Shown: one piece after another, positions 11,255 through 22,310 of the stretch
Position numbering within the stretch: the stretch's first letter is position 1
How the letters are laid out: each line of letters begins with the position of its first letter
Assembly: GCF_010093535.1 (NCBI RefSeq)
Contig: NW_022985189.1
Span: 192,432 to 256,431 of the forward strand
Direction of reading: 5' to 3'
DNA: 64,000 nucleotides
Source of the DNA: Lindgomyces ingoldianus
Lineage: Eukaryota; Ascomycota; Dothideomycetes; Pleosporales; Lindgomycetaceae
Notes under the pieces: generated by a model
Told to the model about the DNA's origin: nothing
The model's input: the letters and a program-made list of their open reading frames with translations, nothing else
The model's database searches: none
Translations under genes and position numbers: made by a program

Positions 11255-13217
11255 ACCCGAATCCACACCCAGTGAGATCCTCGCAATGGGTGGTTATCCA
11301 TACATCATCGAGGGACCTCGGCTAGTTGCAGATACGTGGTCCTAGGCCGGCTAGTCACGGAGCGGCCAGAAAGCGACCTATATATGCAATACCTCTTGCA
11401 GCGAGAGGCGAACAAACACTTTGGAGTCCTATTTATTATATGTGGTGGGTGGTGGTGTGAGAGAATAAGGGGTAGGGGGGAGGAGCGTGAATAGGCAGAT
11501 AGGAGAAGAGTCAGAGGAAACATTGTGAATAGGTCTAGGAACAGCGAAGAAGAAAGCGAACGCCTGTTAAGAGAGCGGGGTGAGCGGGGAAGAGCCACGG
11601 CTGGCAGAGAGAATGTACTGAAATTAAAGCAGATGGAGGACAAGACGCAAATGGCGGGGGAGAAGGGAGGGACTTGAGGAGAATTGCGTGTTAGAAAGAC
11701 CTTAGTTAGTGCGAAGGTGGTAATGGAATACCAGAACAAGGAAGTGTTCCAGGTAGAAGGATCCGTGAAGCGTGGTTGAATAGCGGCCCCACAGGTGGAC
11801 CTCCTGTTAGGTTCGTAGCAAACATAGAAAACCTGTAAAACAAAGTAAATCGACGGTGAAACGTCATCACAAGTCAACATAGACGTACTGCTCAGAAACC
11901 TAGAAATGTCTTTTCTCTGTGTCTTCCTTTCTTTGATCTACTACCCATGTTCGTTGAAGAACCTGCTCAGACATCAAAATGCCTTACTGTCTCCACAATC
12001 CCGACATCCCTGACCATACCCCCGCCACTAACAATTTCAAGGAAGTAGAACGCTTCCAGCATAGCGGGTGGTATGTCGAACATCTCCTAAGTGAGGGCGG
12101 AGAGTCGCCTATGCGACCCCGCGGAAGAATGTGTTCCAGGTTTACGATGAGGGGATTGTTTAGCATAAATGCGATGCACGGTCGGCTGCAGTGACCTAGA
12201 GATGTTATTTAATATGGTATTGGCCAAGTTCTGAGGAGCAGGTGGAGGCGGAATGATAACGAGCGTTATGTCCTAAGGCTGTGGTATACGCTCCTACCAA
12301 GCGGGTCCGTACGAAGGTTAGGCTTCAGCATTGGTTTCAGGCTATTGGAAATGTGGATAGAGATACACTTAGTATGTACTCCTCAAGATCAGACTCATCT
12401 ACGGGGGCTGATAAGAGGGGCAATGATGATATGGAGGTATTTTTGAAACTGGGGCGAATCCTGCTGGAAAGAAACCCTCCTCCGAGGTATTAGGGCGTCA
12501 TCCCCACAATTCCGCGAAGAAATAAATGGTGACCTAGCAGCAAAAGGTGTGGAGGGATCCCCAGTCGCGGTACTCTTCGGTTATGGACATCCGGCACTGC
12601 GATATCTATTACAAAGTTCCGAATCGCGTTTGAGTCATCCCCTGGAACAAGTCCTGCAGAAACAAACCACGGCGAGATTCGAAGGGAAGCAATCCGTACC
12701 TGGTCGCCACTTCTCTTAGACTGCCGAATGGGTGATTGAGGTTAAAGGAAAGCCCACTGGAAGCGAGAGGTGAGTTGTCCACGATAAGACCAGAATGCAA
12801 ACTTAGCTGCATCGAGCGAACGCTAAACCCAAAGTAGTCAACATCACGTAAATCGCATATCCCTGTCGCCACAATAGGTATTCCCTGTCGCCACAATAGG
12901 CATGCTGGCGCATGACAGGCTCTCTCGCCTGTTTGGCGCCTAAAGTTCGTAAGAACAGTATCGCTGCTGACCGGCAGGTTTTTGTGATTGGGCGCAATTG
13001 GTACAAGGGGTGCGGGGACACTGAGAACGATTTTCTAGCTGTTGAATAGTGGAATGATCTTGGAAGAAGGTTCGACTTAATCACTCGCTGCTGCACTTAT
13101 AACTAGGACTATCGCCAGAATTTTTTAGTGAGGCTTATCATCACCGATTCTTCTGACTTCAAAAGGGGCAAATTCAACAATAAACGAATCCTTAGTACAT
13201 TGATACATGCAATAAGA
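11255..13217. other. Gene-poor region with possible relics
   Basis: Short frames at 11979-12194 (+) and 12281-12493 (+) have protein-like composition (the latter ends GRILLERNPPPRY) but no joinable gene model. A minus frame at 11305-11880 is low complexity. A 22-bp direct repeat (TATTCCCTGTCGCCACAATA...) occurs twice in tandem near 12857-12900. Nothing here is assignable. Confidence 0.35.
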
Positions 13218-13814
13218 ATGCCGTTCATAATCTATGTTCCACACTCCAACCGACCCTATCTAACCGAAATCTCCACAATCGCCTCTGACTGTCACTCCTG
13301 GGGCTGGCAGGTGGAATCACGCTCATCCTCCGATTCCTACACCTGCGAAATTCAGAGACGGGAAAAGCAACTCAAGCAAAGCGAGCTCCGAATCTCACTT
13401 CTATCTGTTTGGAGTCACGAGTATACTAGAAGACTAGGATTGAAGAGCACGGATACAGGGAGAGTTTATTCGAGGAGAAAAAGCTTGGAAGAAGAAGCTT
13501 TTGGCGTTCCAGAAACTTTCTTTGGATTTCAGAGGATGCGACCGGCGAGGTGCAATTTCCAGCCGTTGGAAACGTGGTTGAAAGAATTGGAGGAACTGTT
13601 ACCGGCATTGGATGTTATAGATGCTGTGAGAACAGTGGTTGGTGAGGGACCTGGGGGAAGAGGCAGGCCGTGGAGATCCAGGGATGGGGATGTACTGGTT
13701 GAGCTGTACGCGAGACAGACCGTTGAGGGTGAAAATCAAAATAGGAGCGTGCTTCCGAGATATGAGCGTGGTGAAAGACCGCCCCCCTATGAAAGCTGCC
13801 CGGAAGAAACATGA
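13218..13814 (+). CDS. Hypothetical protein with C-terminal PPxY motif
   Basis: An uninterrupted frame of 198 codons starts MPFIIYVPHSNRPYLTE. An in-frame start at 13128 would add 30 residues and looks less natural. Visible parts are a Ser-rich and charged middle, a hydrophobic stretch TWLKELEELLPALDVIDAV, and a C-terminus LPRYERGERPPPYESCPEE. The PPPY could bind WW domains such as those of Rsp5-type ubiquitin ligases (family knowledge; inference here). I do not recognise the protein. No introns are needed. Confidence 0.5.
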   Translation: MPFIIYVPHSNRPYLTEISTIASDCHSWGWQVESRSSSDSYTCEIQRREKQLKQSELRISLLSVWSHEYTRRLGLKSTDTGRVYSRRKSLEEEAFGVPETFFGFQRMRPARCNFQPLETWLKELEELLPALDVIDAVRTVVGEGPGGRGRPWRSRDGDVLVELYARQTVEGENQNRSVLPRYERGERPPPYESCPEET

Positions 13815-16654
13815 GTTTTCTCATGCCGAACTGGTGTACTGCGAGCACCACAAATACGACAAACGAGAGAATTGTAATTGCCATAGCGACCAACAGACAT
13901 GTTGCCATTACTTTGACCGTCCACATTTCCAATACCCTCCTCCATCTCATTCTTATTTCCTATTTAGCTTTAGCTAACGCTAGGCCTGAATATCCAAATT
14001 TGCGTATGGTTGAGGGTGCGGAACCAATATGCGACCGTGCGGGTAGTAATGCACAATTTGAGCATAAGCTTAAAGTACGGGTAGCCTATGGGCAGATTCC
14101 CGCTTTCACGAAGGGAAGCATGCTATTTATTCTACTGCTGTACCTTTGTCTCGGAAGTGACAAGATACCGAGTCAGTCATTCATGAGATGGAACACGATG
14201 TGCTCGGGTGCAGGCGGTGGGTAGGTGAAGACTGAATTTGCCTTTTGGACGTGTGAACCCCTAAAATACAGCAAAAAAAAAAAAGTTTGGTGACAGATAT
14301 TTCATACCCCTATTCCAGAATTTTCACGATCGAATAGCACAACGCCGCCAAATATTACCGTCTTAGCCCTGTACCACACGCGGCTAGGACGATCACTGAG
14401 TCCGCACAGATTATGAATATGTCCAGGATGACTAAGACTTATTTTTGCGGCACCAAGATGTAGTTATTTCAGAACGTTGACTGAAGGGCTGTGGATTACA
14501 AGGCCAGCAAACTAAGCGGATCATCTAAACTTGGAAGCGAGTATTAGCATTCTGAAAAGCCTGCGCTAGCTCTACATGGATCTTTAATTTAGAATTGATA
14601 CAGTTGAGGAGGGGGTAGTAGATCTGAGCATTGAAGTGCTGCTCCCTGAAGTCATTGGTCAAAGCCAGAGATGTCGGAGTTAGCTCTGCGCGTGTGGCAA
14701 TTTCTGGCTTCCAGAATGTTTCGTGTACTTGCATTCGTTTGAGAGTCCCTACTGTTAGTATTCTATCTACAATTTGTGCGAATGCCTGCCTTGAGGCTTC
14801 GGTAGTGAGGATTGCAGTGACCAAGGTCGCTAATTTGGTCTACTTTGAAAGATGGAAGTCCCAACTAGAGATCCGAGCCATTGGCTTTTCCCATGGAAGG
14901 AGGTAATACTCTAAAGGGAGTTGCGTGATTTGAGGCGTAGCTTTACCAGAGTTATATCTCAAGTTAGGAACAGTTTGCATTAGATAAGACGTATTAGCAA
15001 TGGCGACTGTCATCATGCGAGAAGCAAAGCGCTCGAAACTCCACCATCTGGTTATCAGGCCCAAGCGTTTCCTTAAGTCATCCTTCGCTGCGCGGTCAAT
15101 CCCGCGCATGTTCCAACCCTTCTGAGAGCCTCGTTATCGTCCGTGCTTAGACGTTAACCAGTCACACGATTTAGAAAACGGTGGTAGGCGTGTCCTATTC
15201 TTTACGCCGTGTCTGTAATGTATTCAAACTAAGTAGTTGCGCAATATTCGAGGCTCTAGCTTGGAAGCATGAACACTAAGGAGGTCTCTATGCCATTCTG
15301 CCTAGTACTCCAGGACAATGGAGGTGATTCCGACGACGCCAACCACAGTTCTGACGCTGTATGATAGCTAAGAATCCCTAATATAATATATTGCCAGAGT
15401 TGGACCTTGCGGGTACAAGAAAACAACCTCGCACAACTTATGGGTCATCAGTGAACGGCCTAGTTAGTGTGCAAGCCAAGTGCACTAACACCTCTAGTGT
15501 TCTTCTGTCCTCTTACTCTGGATTGTCAGGTTGATTCCCAGACACTACCCCCTCTAGCCGAGGCGTTTCAACCTGTGACATTCCAGTCTCCCGCTGCCTC
15601 CACAAAACATATAGCTGGTGCACTGTCTTGCTTTTTACAGGACGGAAGGAGCTGCTTCGCAATCACCGATTTACGCGAGCTCTGCGGAGTTTCCTCTTAG
15701 ACTAATCCTAATGCTTCCTTGAGAGCATCAAGTACAGGAATTAACCTCTAACTTATCGGAACTTCAAAGCTGCGTCTTGGTCTCCTAGATGGGCGTTTTG
15801 TTGATATATTTCCTACTTTGAGAAAAGGCATAACTCTATGCCTGCAAATACTACACCTCTTCTGACGGATTGACTGGATTATCTCTGACTTGAGCTCATT
15901 ATTGAAAACCTCTGTGGCTTCAATAGAAGGTGGAGATTCTAGCCATGGTGCCTTCGATTATCTACCTGGTGAATGATAACTTGGTGCTTATGAAATTGAT
16001 GCTGTTTTGATACATTGATTCGTATTAGGGCAGAGATACTAAGGCTGCGAAGACTTGAAAACCATATGGGTGCAAATTAGATGAGAGGTAACTTCAAGCT
16101 CCTGCAAAAGACACGCGTTGACTTTTGACTCTATCCTGGCTGCTTGCATGGCGCACGGACAGCACAATTCCTGCACGTGACAGGAAGAAATCACATACCT
16201 CCAGGGGTGGCGGACTGCTTCCTCAAGTAGGGCAATCTGTGTTCAAATCAACGCCTTCCTTAACATCTAGAATATTTTGAAGTTTCAAATAATCTCTTTT
16301 CTGAGGACTTGATTGCCTCGAGAAGCCCAAAATAACCTCACCACTGGCCCGGCGCTAGAAGCAATGGTTTGTGAATTTGCCGGGAAGGTAGGTTCCAATA
16401 CTAAGTCTTGATATTTAGGGTGGACTCTTGGAGGGTAAGTTCGTCAAAATAGGATAAGAAGAGAAAGGAGATGTCCCCTTTGTCATCGCCCCTCACGTCA
16501 GTACAGTAAGCCTCGGACCGTCCCGCAGCCCCATTACGTCAATGTCTCGTGGTCTCCCCAAGCTTACCAACCTTCAGCTTTCCACCCTAGTCTACGAATA
16601 TTCTCTTCATATCCTTAATTTCCCCTTATTTGTTTATCGCTTCATTAATTGAAA
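13815..16654. other. Gene-poor, partly decayed region
   Basis: This is moderately AT-rich sequence with many stops in all frames. It includes the possible relic at 14525-15109 (-) and an unassigned frame at 15467-15700 (+). The last 150 bp before the SDR-like gene are pyrimidine-rich and probably its promoter and leader. Confidence 0.4.
14525..15109 (-). pseudogene. Possible decayed coding sequence
   Basis: Two abutting minus-strand frames (14840-15109, then 14525-14824) have protein-like composition, for example WWSFERFASRMMTVAIANTS and REQHFNAQIYYPLLNCINS. They are separated by a stop and a frame change. No family recognised. It could be a relic of a gene that has lost its start. Confidence 0.25.
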
Positions 16655-17831
16655 ATGGCGTACACCATCCTCCTCATCGGTGGGCACGGCAAAGTCTCGC
16701 AGCTCTTGACCCCGCTCCTTCTGGCGAGATCATGGAACGTGACAAGCATGATCAGGTCACTAGATCAGAAAGATACGATTGAAAAGCTAGGGCAGGGGCA
16801 TCCAGGGAAACTGGATGTTCTGGTCAGCAGTGTGGAGGACGTAATGACCGAAAACGATGCGCGGAAGATTTTAGAACAGGTAAAGCCAGATTGGGTTGTT
16901 TGGAGTGCCGGTACGTACCGCGAGAATCCTTAGAATCAGATACTTCTCTTTATTGCCAGACTTGGGCTCCGGATAGAGTTCTAAGAGAAGAGGGTGCGTT
17001 GTATATACCTTTCTGGTAATTCACCTCCCCTGGGTGGCTTCCTGGCCGGCTTGACCTGTAATTGAATGCCATTTGATAGCTTCTAAACTTTAGCACATTA
17101 AACATCAGGCCCTAACCACAATTCAATTCGCGATGCAAAGGAAATCTCGCTGGCAACATTTCCCTTGGGTTTTTCGTATCAAACATCTCATATGAATAGG
17201 TCTTTTTCAGGTCAACGTAGACACAAGATACACACTAACATCAATTAAAGGCGCTGGAGGTCGTGGTGGCGCTACACGCACTCTCGCGATAGATCAAGAC
17301 GCTGCGATCTCATTCACCAAAGCGAGCATCCGCATACCCAGCATCAAGAAGTTTTTGACCGTTTCCTACATCTCCTCGCGCCGTAACAAACCTTACTGGT
17401 GGTCCGATAAAGACTGGGCCTACGCGCAAAAAGTAAACAACGAAGTGCTTCCTACGTATTATAAAGCCAAGGTCGCAGCTGATGAGGTTTTGACGGTCCT
17501 TGCAAAGGAGAGGTTTGATGAAGAGGAGAAGAAAGGAGTTGAGGAGAAAGATAGGTTCTGTGGAATAAGCTTGAGGCCTGGTACTTTGAGCTTAGAGAAG
17601 TCCGGGGGTGTGAAGATGGGAAAGATTGAGTGTGAGGGTAGGGTTAGCAGAGCAACAGTCGCGCATGCAGTGGTGAGCGTTTTGGAAACTGAAGGTGCGA
17701 GGGGCTGGTTCGATATGCTTGATGGTGATGAGGATGTGGGCAAGGCTGTCGAAAGATGTGTGAAGGATGGGGTGGATTGCGTGGAGGGTGAAGATTTTGA
17801 GGGGATGAAGGAGAGAGTTGGCAAGTTGTAA
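16655..17831 (+). CDS. Atypical SDR / NAD(P)-binding Rossmann protein
   Basis: Two exons, 16655-16910 and 17251-17831, give 278 residues. The N-terminus AYTILLIGGHGKVSQLLTPL is a Rossmann first strand with the glycine-rich GGHGKV turn of atypical (NmrA/YwnB-like) SDR proteins. After the intron come GAGGRGGATRTLAIDQDAAI and a YISSRR segment, followed by a Trp/Tyr-rich stretch with YYKAKVAADEVL. This fits the YwnB/'NAD(P)-binding' group, whose substrates are generally unknown (family knowledge). The intron between WSA and GAGG is 340 nt, far longer than others here, but has a GTACGT donor and an AAAG acceptor in correct phase. The start is the first ATG, after a pyrimidine-rich leader. Confidence 0.75.
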
Positions 17832-17984
17832 CTCACGCAGAGTCTTGTTCTAGAAGGCACTGTACACATAATTTGATGATTTGACACAAGGCATGCATTG
17901 AGAGCCATGCCCATAGCAATCTAAAAGAATCAGGTCTACGACAAGGCCCAACACAGCCAAAGAGTAATCAAATAGCCATAATGA

Positions 17985-19020
17985 TTCCTTAATGTCGCCT
18001 ACTTGTTCTACCACCTCTTCATTTGCTCAGCCTTTTTCGTCTCGTATAGATATATCCCCTTTCGTTTTAAGTTAGTAATAGCTCTGAGTAAAGCTTCAAG
18101 ATCACGACTACGGTTCTCTGTGCACTAGAGTTTAGGATTCTATTAGAATGCTTTCAGAGTGTCCACAACATCGCTATCTTTCGAGGCAGAGATGCAATTG
18201 GTTTTTTCGAAACACTGTAATACATCTAAAAAAAGCCTTTGTTGCGTACCGTTTTCTGTAATATAGACCTTTAGGGGAAGTCTTCGTAGAAATAATAGCA
18301 TGTTATGCCAGCTCCTCCAGGAATCCGATCATGGTCTCCGTCTTTCCTAGTAAAGTCTTTACCAATACGTTATTGCAGATAGAACATATATTTGATTATT
18401 TAGAACTTCTTAAACCGGAATATCTGACTCGAAAGTGTGTAGTTCATAATTCACTCTGTTGATCTTTTGCTCCAGCAATTTCGAAATTTCACTTACCAGT
18501 TTTGTCTTGGATTTACATTTCACTGTCGTATTGACTTTAGGATTTCGTTTTTATGGAACCACGGCCTTCTAATTTCGATGATGTACAGTTGTAACACTCT
18601 GTTCAGGCATATCACCTACTGAAGGAGGAGCACATATCCCTAGTCAGACCTCGTTGCATTCATCTTCATTGTCGTACATCTTTGATAAATATAATTCATA
18701 CACGATACGGGGTCAATATTAAGCGTAAGTTGGAGTCATCCAAGGAAGATTGCCGTTTTCCGAGCAACTATACTTTACATAATAAGGTTGCCTACTGAGT
18801 CCCCGGAGAAGATTCTTCGTCTTGGAGGTCTTTGTCTGTCGCTGTAGATGTATTATGTTAACCTTTCTAACACCTTGAATCTATCTAGGGTTATCTTTAA
18901 TCTATTACACTGTTCTGCGTAGTTGGATTCAGCATTAACTTTTACTTTTCCCCCTAATGCACGGCTTATAGTAACGCGGGGGTTCTCCTCATATTTGATC
19001 AAATCGACAACCTTAATTGG
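17985..19020 (-). pseudogene. Decayed gene, possibly a fungal STAND-type N-terminal region
   Basis: On the minus strand, coding-like segments appear between many stops. Near 18850-19010 it reads LIKYEENPRVTISRALGGK followed by NYAEQCNRLKITLDRFKVLE. Near 17990-18190 it reads NRSRDLEALLRAITNLKRKG and IYLYETKKAEQMKRW. The alpha-helical, charged character recalls the helical N-terminal region of fungal NLR/STAND-like proteins; this is a weak inference. The middle is AT-rich and unreadable. Confidence 0.35.
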
Positions 19021-20810
19021 CAAGGGCCTGTAATACTAGTTGTGCTTGGACATGCGCAAAGAACTGAGGAGGTGAACCTTGGGAGTATGGAGTGTGGTAT
19101 GATGAAGAAAGGCTAGATGGAAAATTATTGAGAAAGCTGTAGGTATAGAGCGAGGCGTGACGAAGGGGGAGTAGTTGGAAAGCCGAGGCTTACTGAACGC
19201 GGAGCGACATAATGTTGCCTCCGAGCTGCCAGGGGTGCTGAATACCTGGGGGTGTATGTATGACCTGGAGGGAGAGCATCTGTGGCTATACAGGTACTGC
19301 AAACTTTGCTCTGGCTCTGCGCAAATGTTTGGACTGAAGAATACGACGCTGGAGCTCCTTGTTCGTTCCTATGGTTCTGGAAATACTGCGAGTGTGTCTG
19401 GGTGGAATAGTTTCCGGAGTGGTCAGGTTGCATATTGAAATGGTTTGATGAACATTTGTGTTCTATCGTTGATCATACTAGAGACCTGAGTGCTCTGGCT
19501 TTGGTGCTGAAGTTGCAACTGGAGCTGTATCGAAGGTGTACTCTGGAGCACCGAATAGATTGTGTAGAAGTTATGAATATGTGGGAGAAGAAGGAAAGAT
19601 AAAATCTACGAGGTCGTGGATGCCTTGTACTCTAAAGTGGAGTCAAGGCCACAGGCTGTGACTGAATCCGGAGTCTGGCTCCACCTACACAGTAGAGGAG
19701 CTCTCCGCCGCGATAGGTTGAGAAAGGAGGACAGGACGATAGTAGGGAATGAGAGAGAAAGGGCCTGAGCTTGCAAAGGCGTGTGTCGCAATCGTCCTAA
19801 GCAGGCTGATAACAGTTGTGAATGGGAATAGCTAAATGCTATGACGAGTACTTGTAAGAGGGCAAGTCCCGACTGATGCTATTTCACAGATGTATATGTG
19901 ACACCTTGCGCAAAAGGGGAATGCATTCCTTCCGGGGACCACTATGCAATCCTGGGCTCGACCACAGTCAAGAGCAAGCAAGCTATTGGAAGAGCAAAAT
20001 ACCCTGGAGCCAGAGCGTTGGAATTAGGAAATAGTCGTCTCGTCTTGAGACTGATGTCCCATCAACATGGCCGCATAGCAAACTGTTAGGCGTCCTGGAG
20101 CATCTATCTAGACAGAAATTGAGAAGCGAAGATTAAAGAAGGCCAATTTACGCACGAAGAGGACACTAAGAGGAGATTACCTGCTTAGTGCATGCACTGG
20201 CATGCGCTGCAATTAAGCAAGCTTGTGTTGCAAAGCTCCCGAAGCAACGATAAACATCCTCGGCGAGGGAAAGTTCTCAAAGGCTATGGACTGGGCATCC
20301 GATACCTCTTTATCTCATTACTCTTTTGAGAAAATCTCTAAGATTATTTCATGGGCTACTAGATCTCCTCTTGTAACCTTTGATTGTAGTGGCTTAGGTA
20401 TCCTCATCCAGGGCACGTTTTAAAATGGAAGAGAGCGTCTGGGGTTGGAATGTTCCATAGAATGAAGAATTAAAGATGAGTTGTAGCAAGAATATACAAT
20501 CAGATTGGACGTTGGATAGAAGTTTCTGATGAGTACTTAATGAAATTGCCTCTATAGCGAGAGATGCCAATACCTGCAGGAGGTGGTGAGGTTGAACACA
20601 GAGGCAAGGCTGAACTGCGAGAAACAAAGCTCAGACCAAGTAGTACTTACATAATCGTGTCAACTTCTCTTGGCATTGAAGCTCGGAATTGAAATTCACA
20701 TCCAACGTATTGCGCCGTTATCTCTCACCCTCCTCTCCTTTCTGGCCGCTCCTATTACTCCCTTTTTTCCATCTCTAACCTCCCCGAGTAGACACTCCTC
20801 CGCCGCAAAA
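19021..20810. other. Gene-poor region before LEA1
   Basis: Overlapping Ser/Gln/Pro-rich frames lie on the minus strand at 19036-19433 (for example SQYFQNHRNEQGAPASY). Upstream is a short protein-like piece, LFGAPEYTFDTAPVA, near 19550. No splice pattern joins them convincingly. 20660-20810 is pyrimidine-rich and is probably the LEA1 promoter and leader. Confidence 0.35.
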
Positions 20811-21858
20811 ATGAGGTTAACTACGGACCTAATCAACTCTTCCCTCTCCTACATCAACCTCCTCGGTGAGCGCGAACTGGACCTGCGAGGTGCGTTTTGG
20901 AAAGGACAGATACTACACTTGCCGAGCTCCATTGATATCAATTCTTCTGTATACATCTAGGTCACAAGATCTCCGCTATCGAGAACATGGGCGTAGCAAA
21001 AGTAACACTCCACCCCACTTCAACCCCTCCCGATTCGATTTTTTGCAAGTCTAGTGTGTATGTGACGGGGCTGTGGCCGTGGCTGATTAGGGCTAGGATA
21101 ACGATGCGATCGACTTTACCGACAACGATGTTGGATACCTTGGAAATTTTCCGCTAAATCCCCGTCTGCGAACTTTGTTCCTTGCGCAGAACCGTATTGC
21201 GAATATCCAGCCGTCGCTTTCGTCCTCGATTCCCAACCTCACGACCCTCGTTTTGACGAAGAATCGATTGACAGAGCTGGCGGACTTGGACCCGTTGTCT
21301 GGCTTTAGAAAACTGGTATATCTGACCATTATTGGGAATCCGGTGGCTACTAAGGAGGTAGGCGGCAAGCGAGTAGTTATCGTTGCGAATACCACCCGGC
21401 AGTTCCTGCCAATGTGAAATGTTCAGAAGCTCACAGGTTGTAGCATTATCGGTATTGGGTTATCTGGCGATGTCCATCAGTGCGCCATCTCGATTTCGAA
21501 AAGGTCCGTACCTCGGAACGCGAGAGGGCAAAACAGCTTTTCGGGACTGAAGAAGACCCGACAGAACTTGCTTTGAAGGTAACTGCATATCTTACCTTCT
21601 CTTCCCGATGTCCGTGCTAACGCTCTCTTCCTCCAGATCATGGGGAACAAATCCAAGGGCTTCGTCGTCCCCTCATTCGCGTCTAACGGCGAAAAAACAT
21701 CTCAACAGCGCATCTGGACTGACGAAGAGAAGCGGAAGATGAAGAAGGCAATCGAAGACGCCCGCAGCATCGATGATATTGGGAAGTTGGAGAAGGACTT
21801 CTCCGAGGGTCGCATCCCGGCCTGGGTCCTGGCGCTGGAGGATCCAATGGAGATGTAG
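20811..21858 (+). CDS. LEA1: U2 small nuclear ribonucleoprotein A' (Lea1)
   Basis: Five exons (20811-20889, 20961-21001, 21097-21357, 21444-21578, 21637-21858) give 245 residues. The start MRLTTDLINSSLSYINLLGERELDLRG is the conserved U2A' opening. Leucine-rich repeats follow (DFTDNDVGYLGNFP, LRTLFLAQNRIANIQP, LTTLVLTKNRLTELADLDPL), and the LRR cap HYRYWVIWRCPSVRHLDFEKV matches the U2A' C-cap. U2A' with U2B'' binds stem-loop IV of U2 snRNA in the spliceosome (family knowledge). The C-terminal tail (KGFVVPSFASNGEK, then RIWTDEEKRKMK) is typical of fungal versions. All junctions are GT-AG and in phase. Confidence 0.95.
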
Positions 21859-22310
21859 GCACATGTAGGAGGAACGGAGAGATGAACAACCAAAAATGTT
21901 GTGCAGATTTTAAGATGTCGAAGATCATGCATGGGCAGAAGCATAAGTAACCGGTGTTACGCTGGATCGGCGTCTTGGACATGAGGGTCCTGGTTATGGA
22001 TGGGAGTTTGATGGATATGGGTGGGCTGGCAATGGATATTAGATTCTGTCCATACAGTCTGCAAATGGATGCATGGCATAGCGCACCGAAGGCTAGCTCT
22101 CCACCTGGGATGAGCACGTGTTAGTAGCCAAAAATCAATAAACGAAGCTTACCCTCCATTTGCTGTCTTGAAGACGGACCGATTTTAACTAAAGCTATCT
22201 TGGTATCGTACACTAAACGCCTCTTGATGCATGATCCATAGAACCTGACTTAGCCTACCCAGCCAGCAAGATACCCATTTGAGATCCCCAAGTGAAACCC
22301 TACGTCCACT
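21859..22310. other. Convergent intergenic region LEA1/FIP1
   Basis: This 450-bp stretch holds the 3' ends of two converging genes. Short frames are present but none is credible. Likely 3' UTR sequence. Confidence 0.5.

Noticed and set aside
11305..11880. 191-codon minus-strand ORF
   Set aside because: Composition is Ser/Leu/Pro-rich, as expected from the reverse complement of a purine-rich stretch. No start context, domain or introns.
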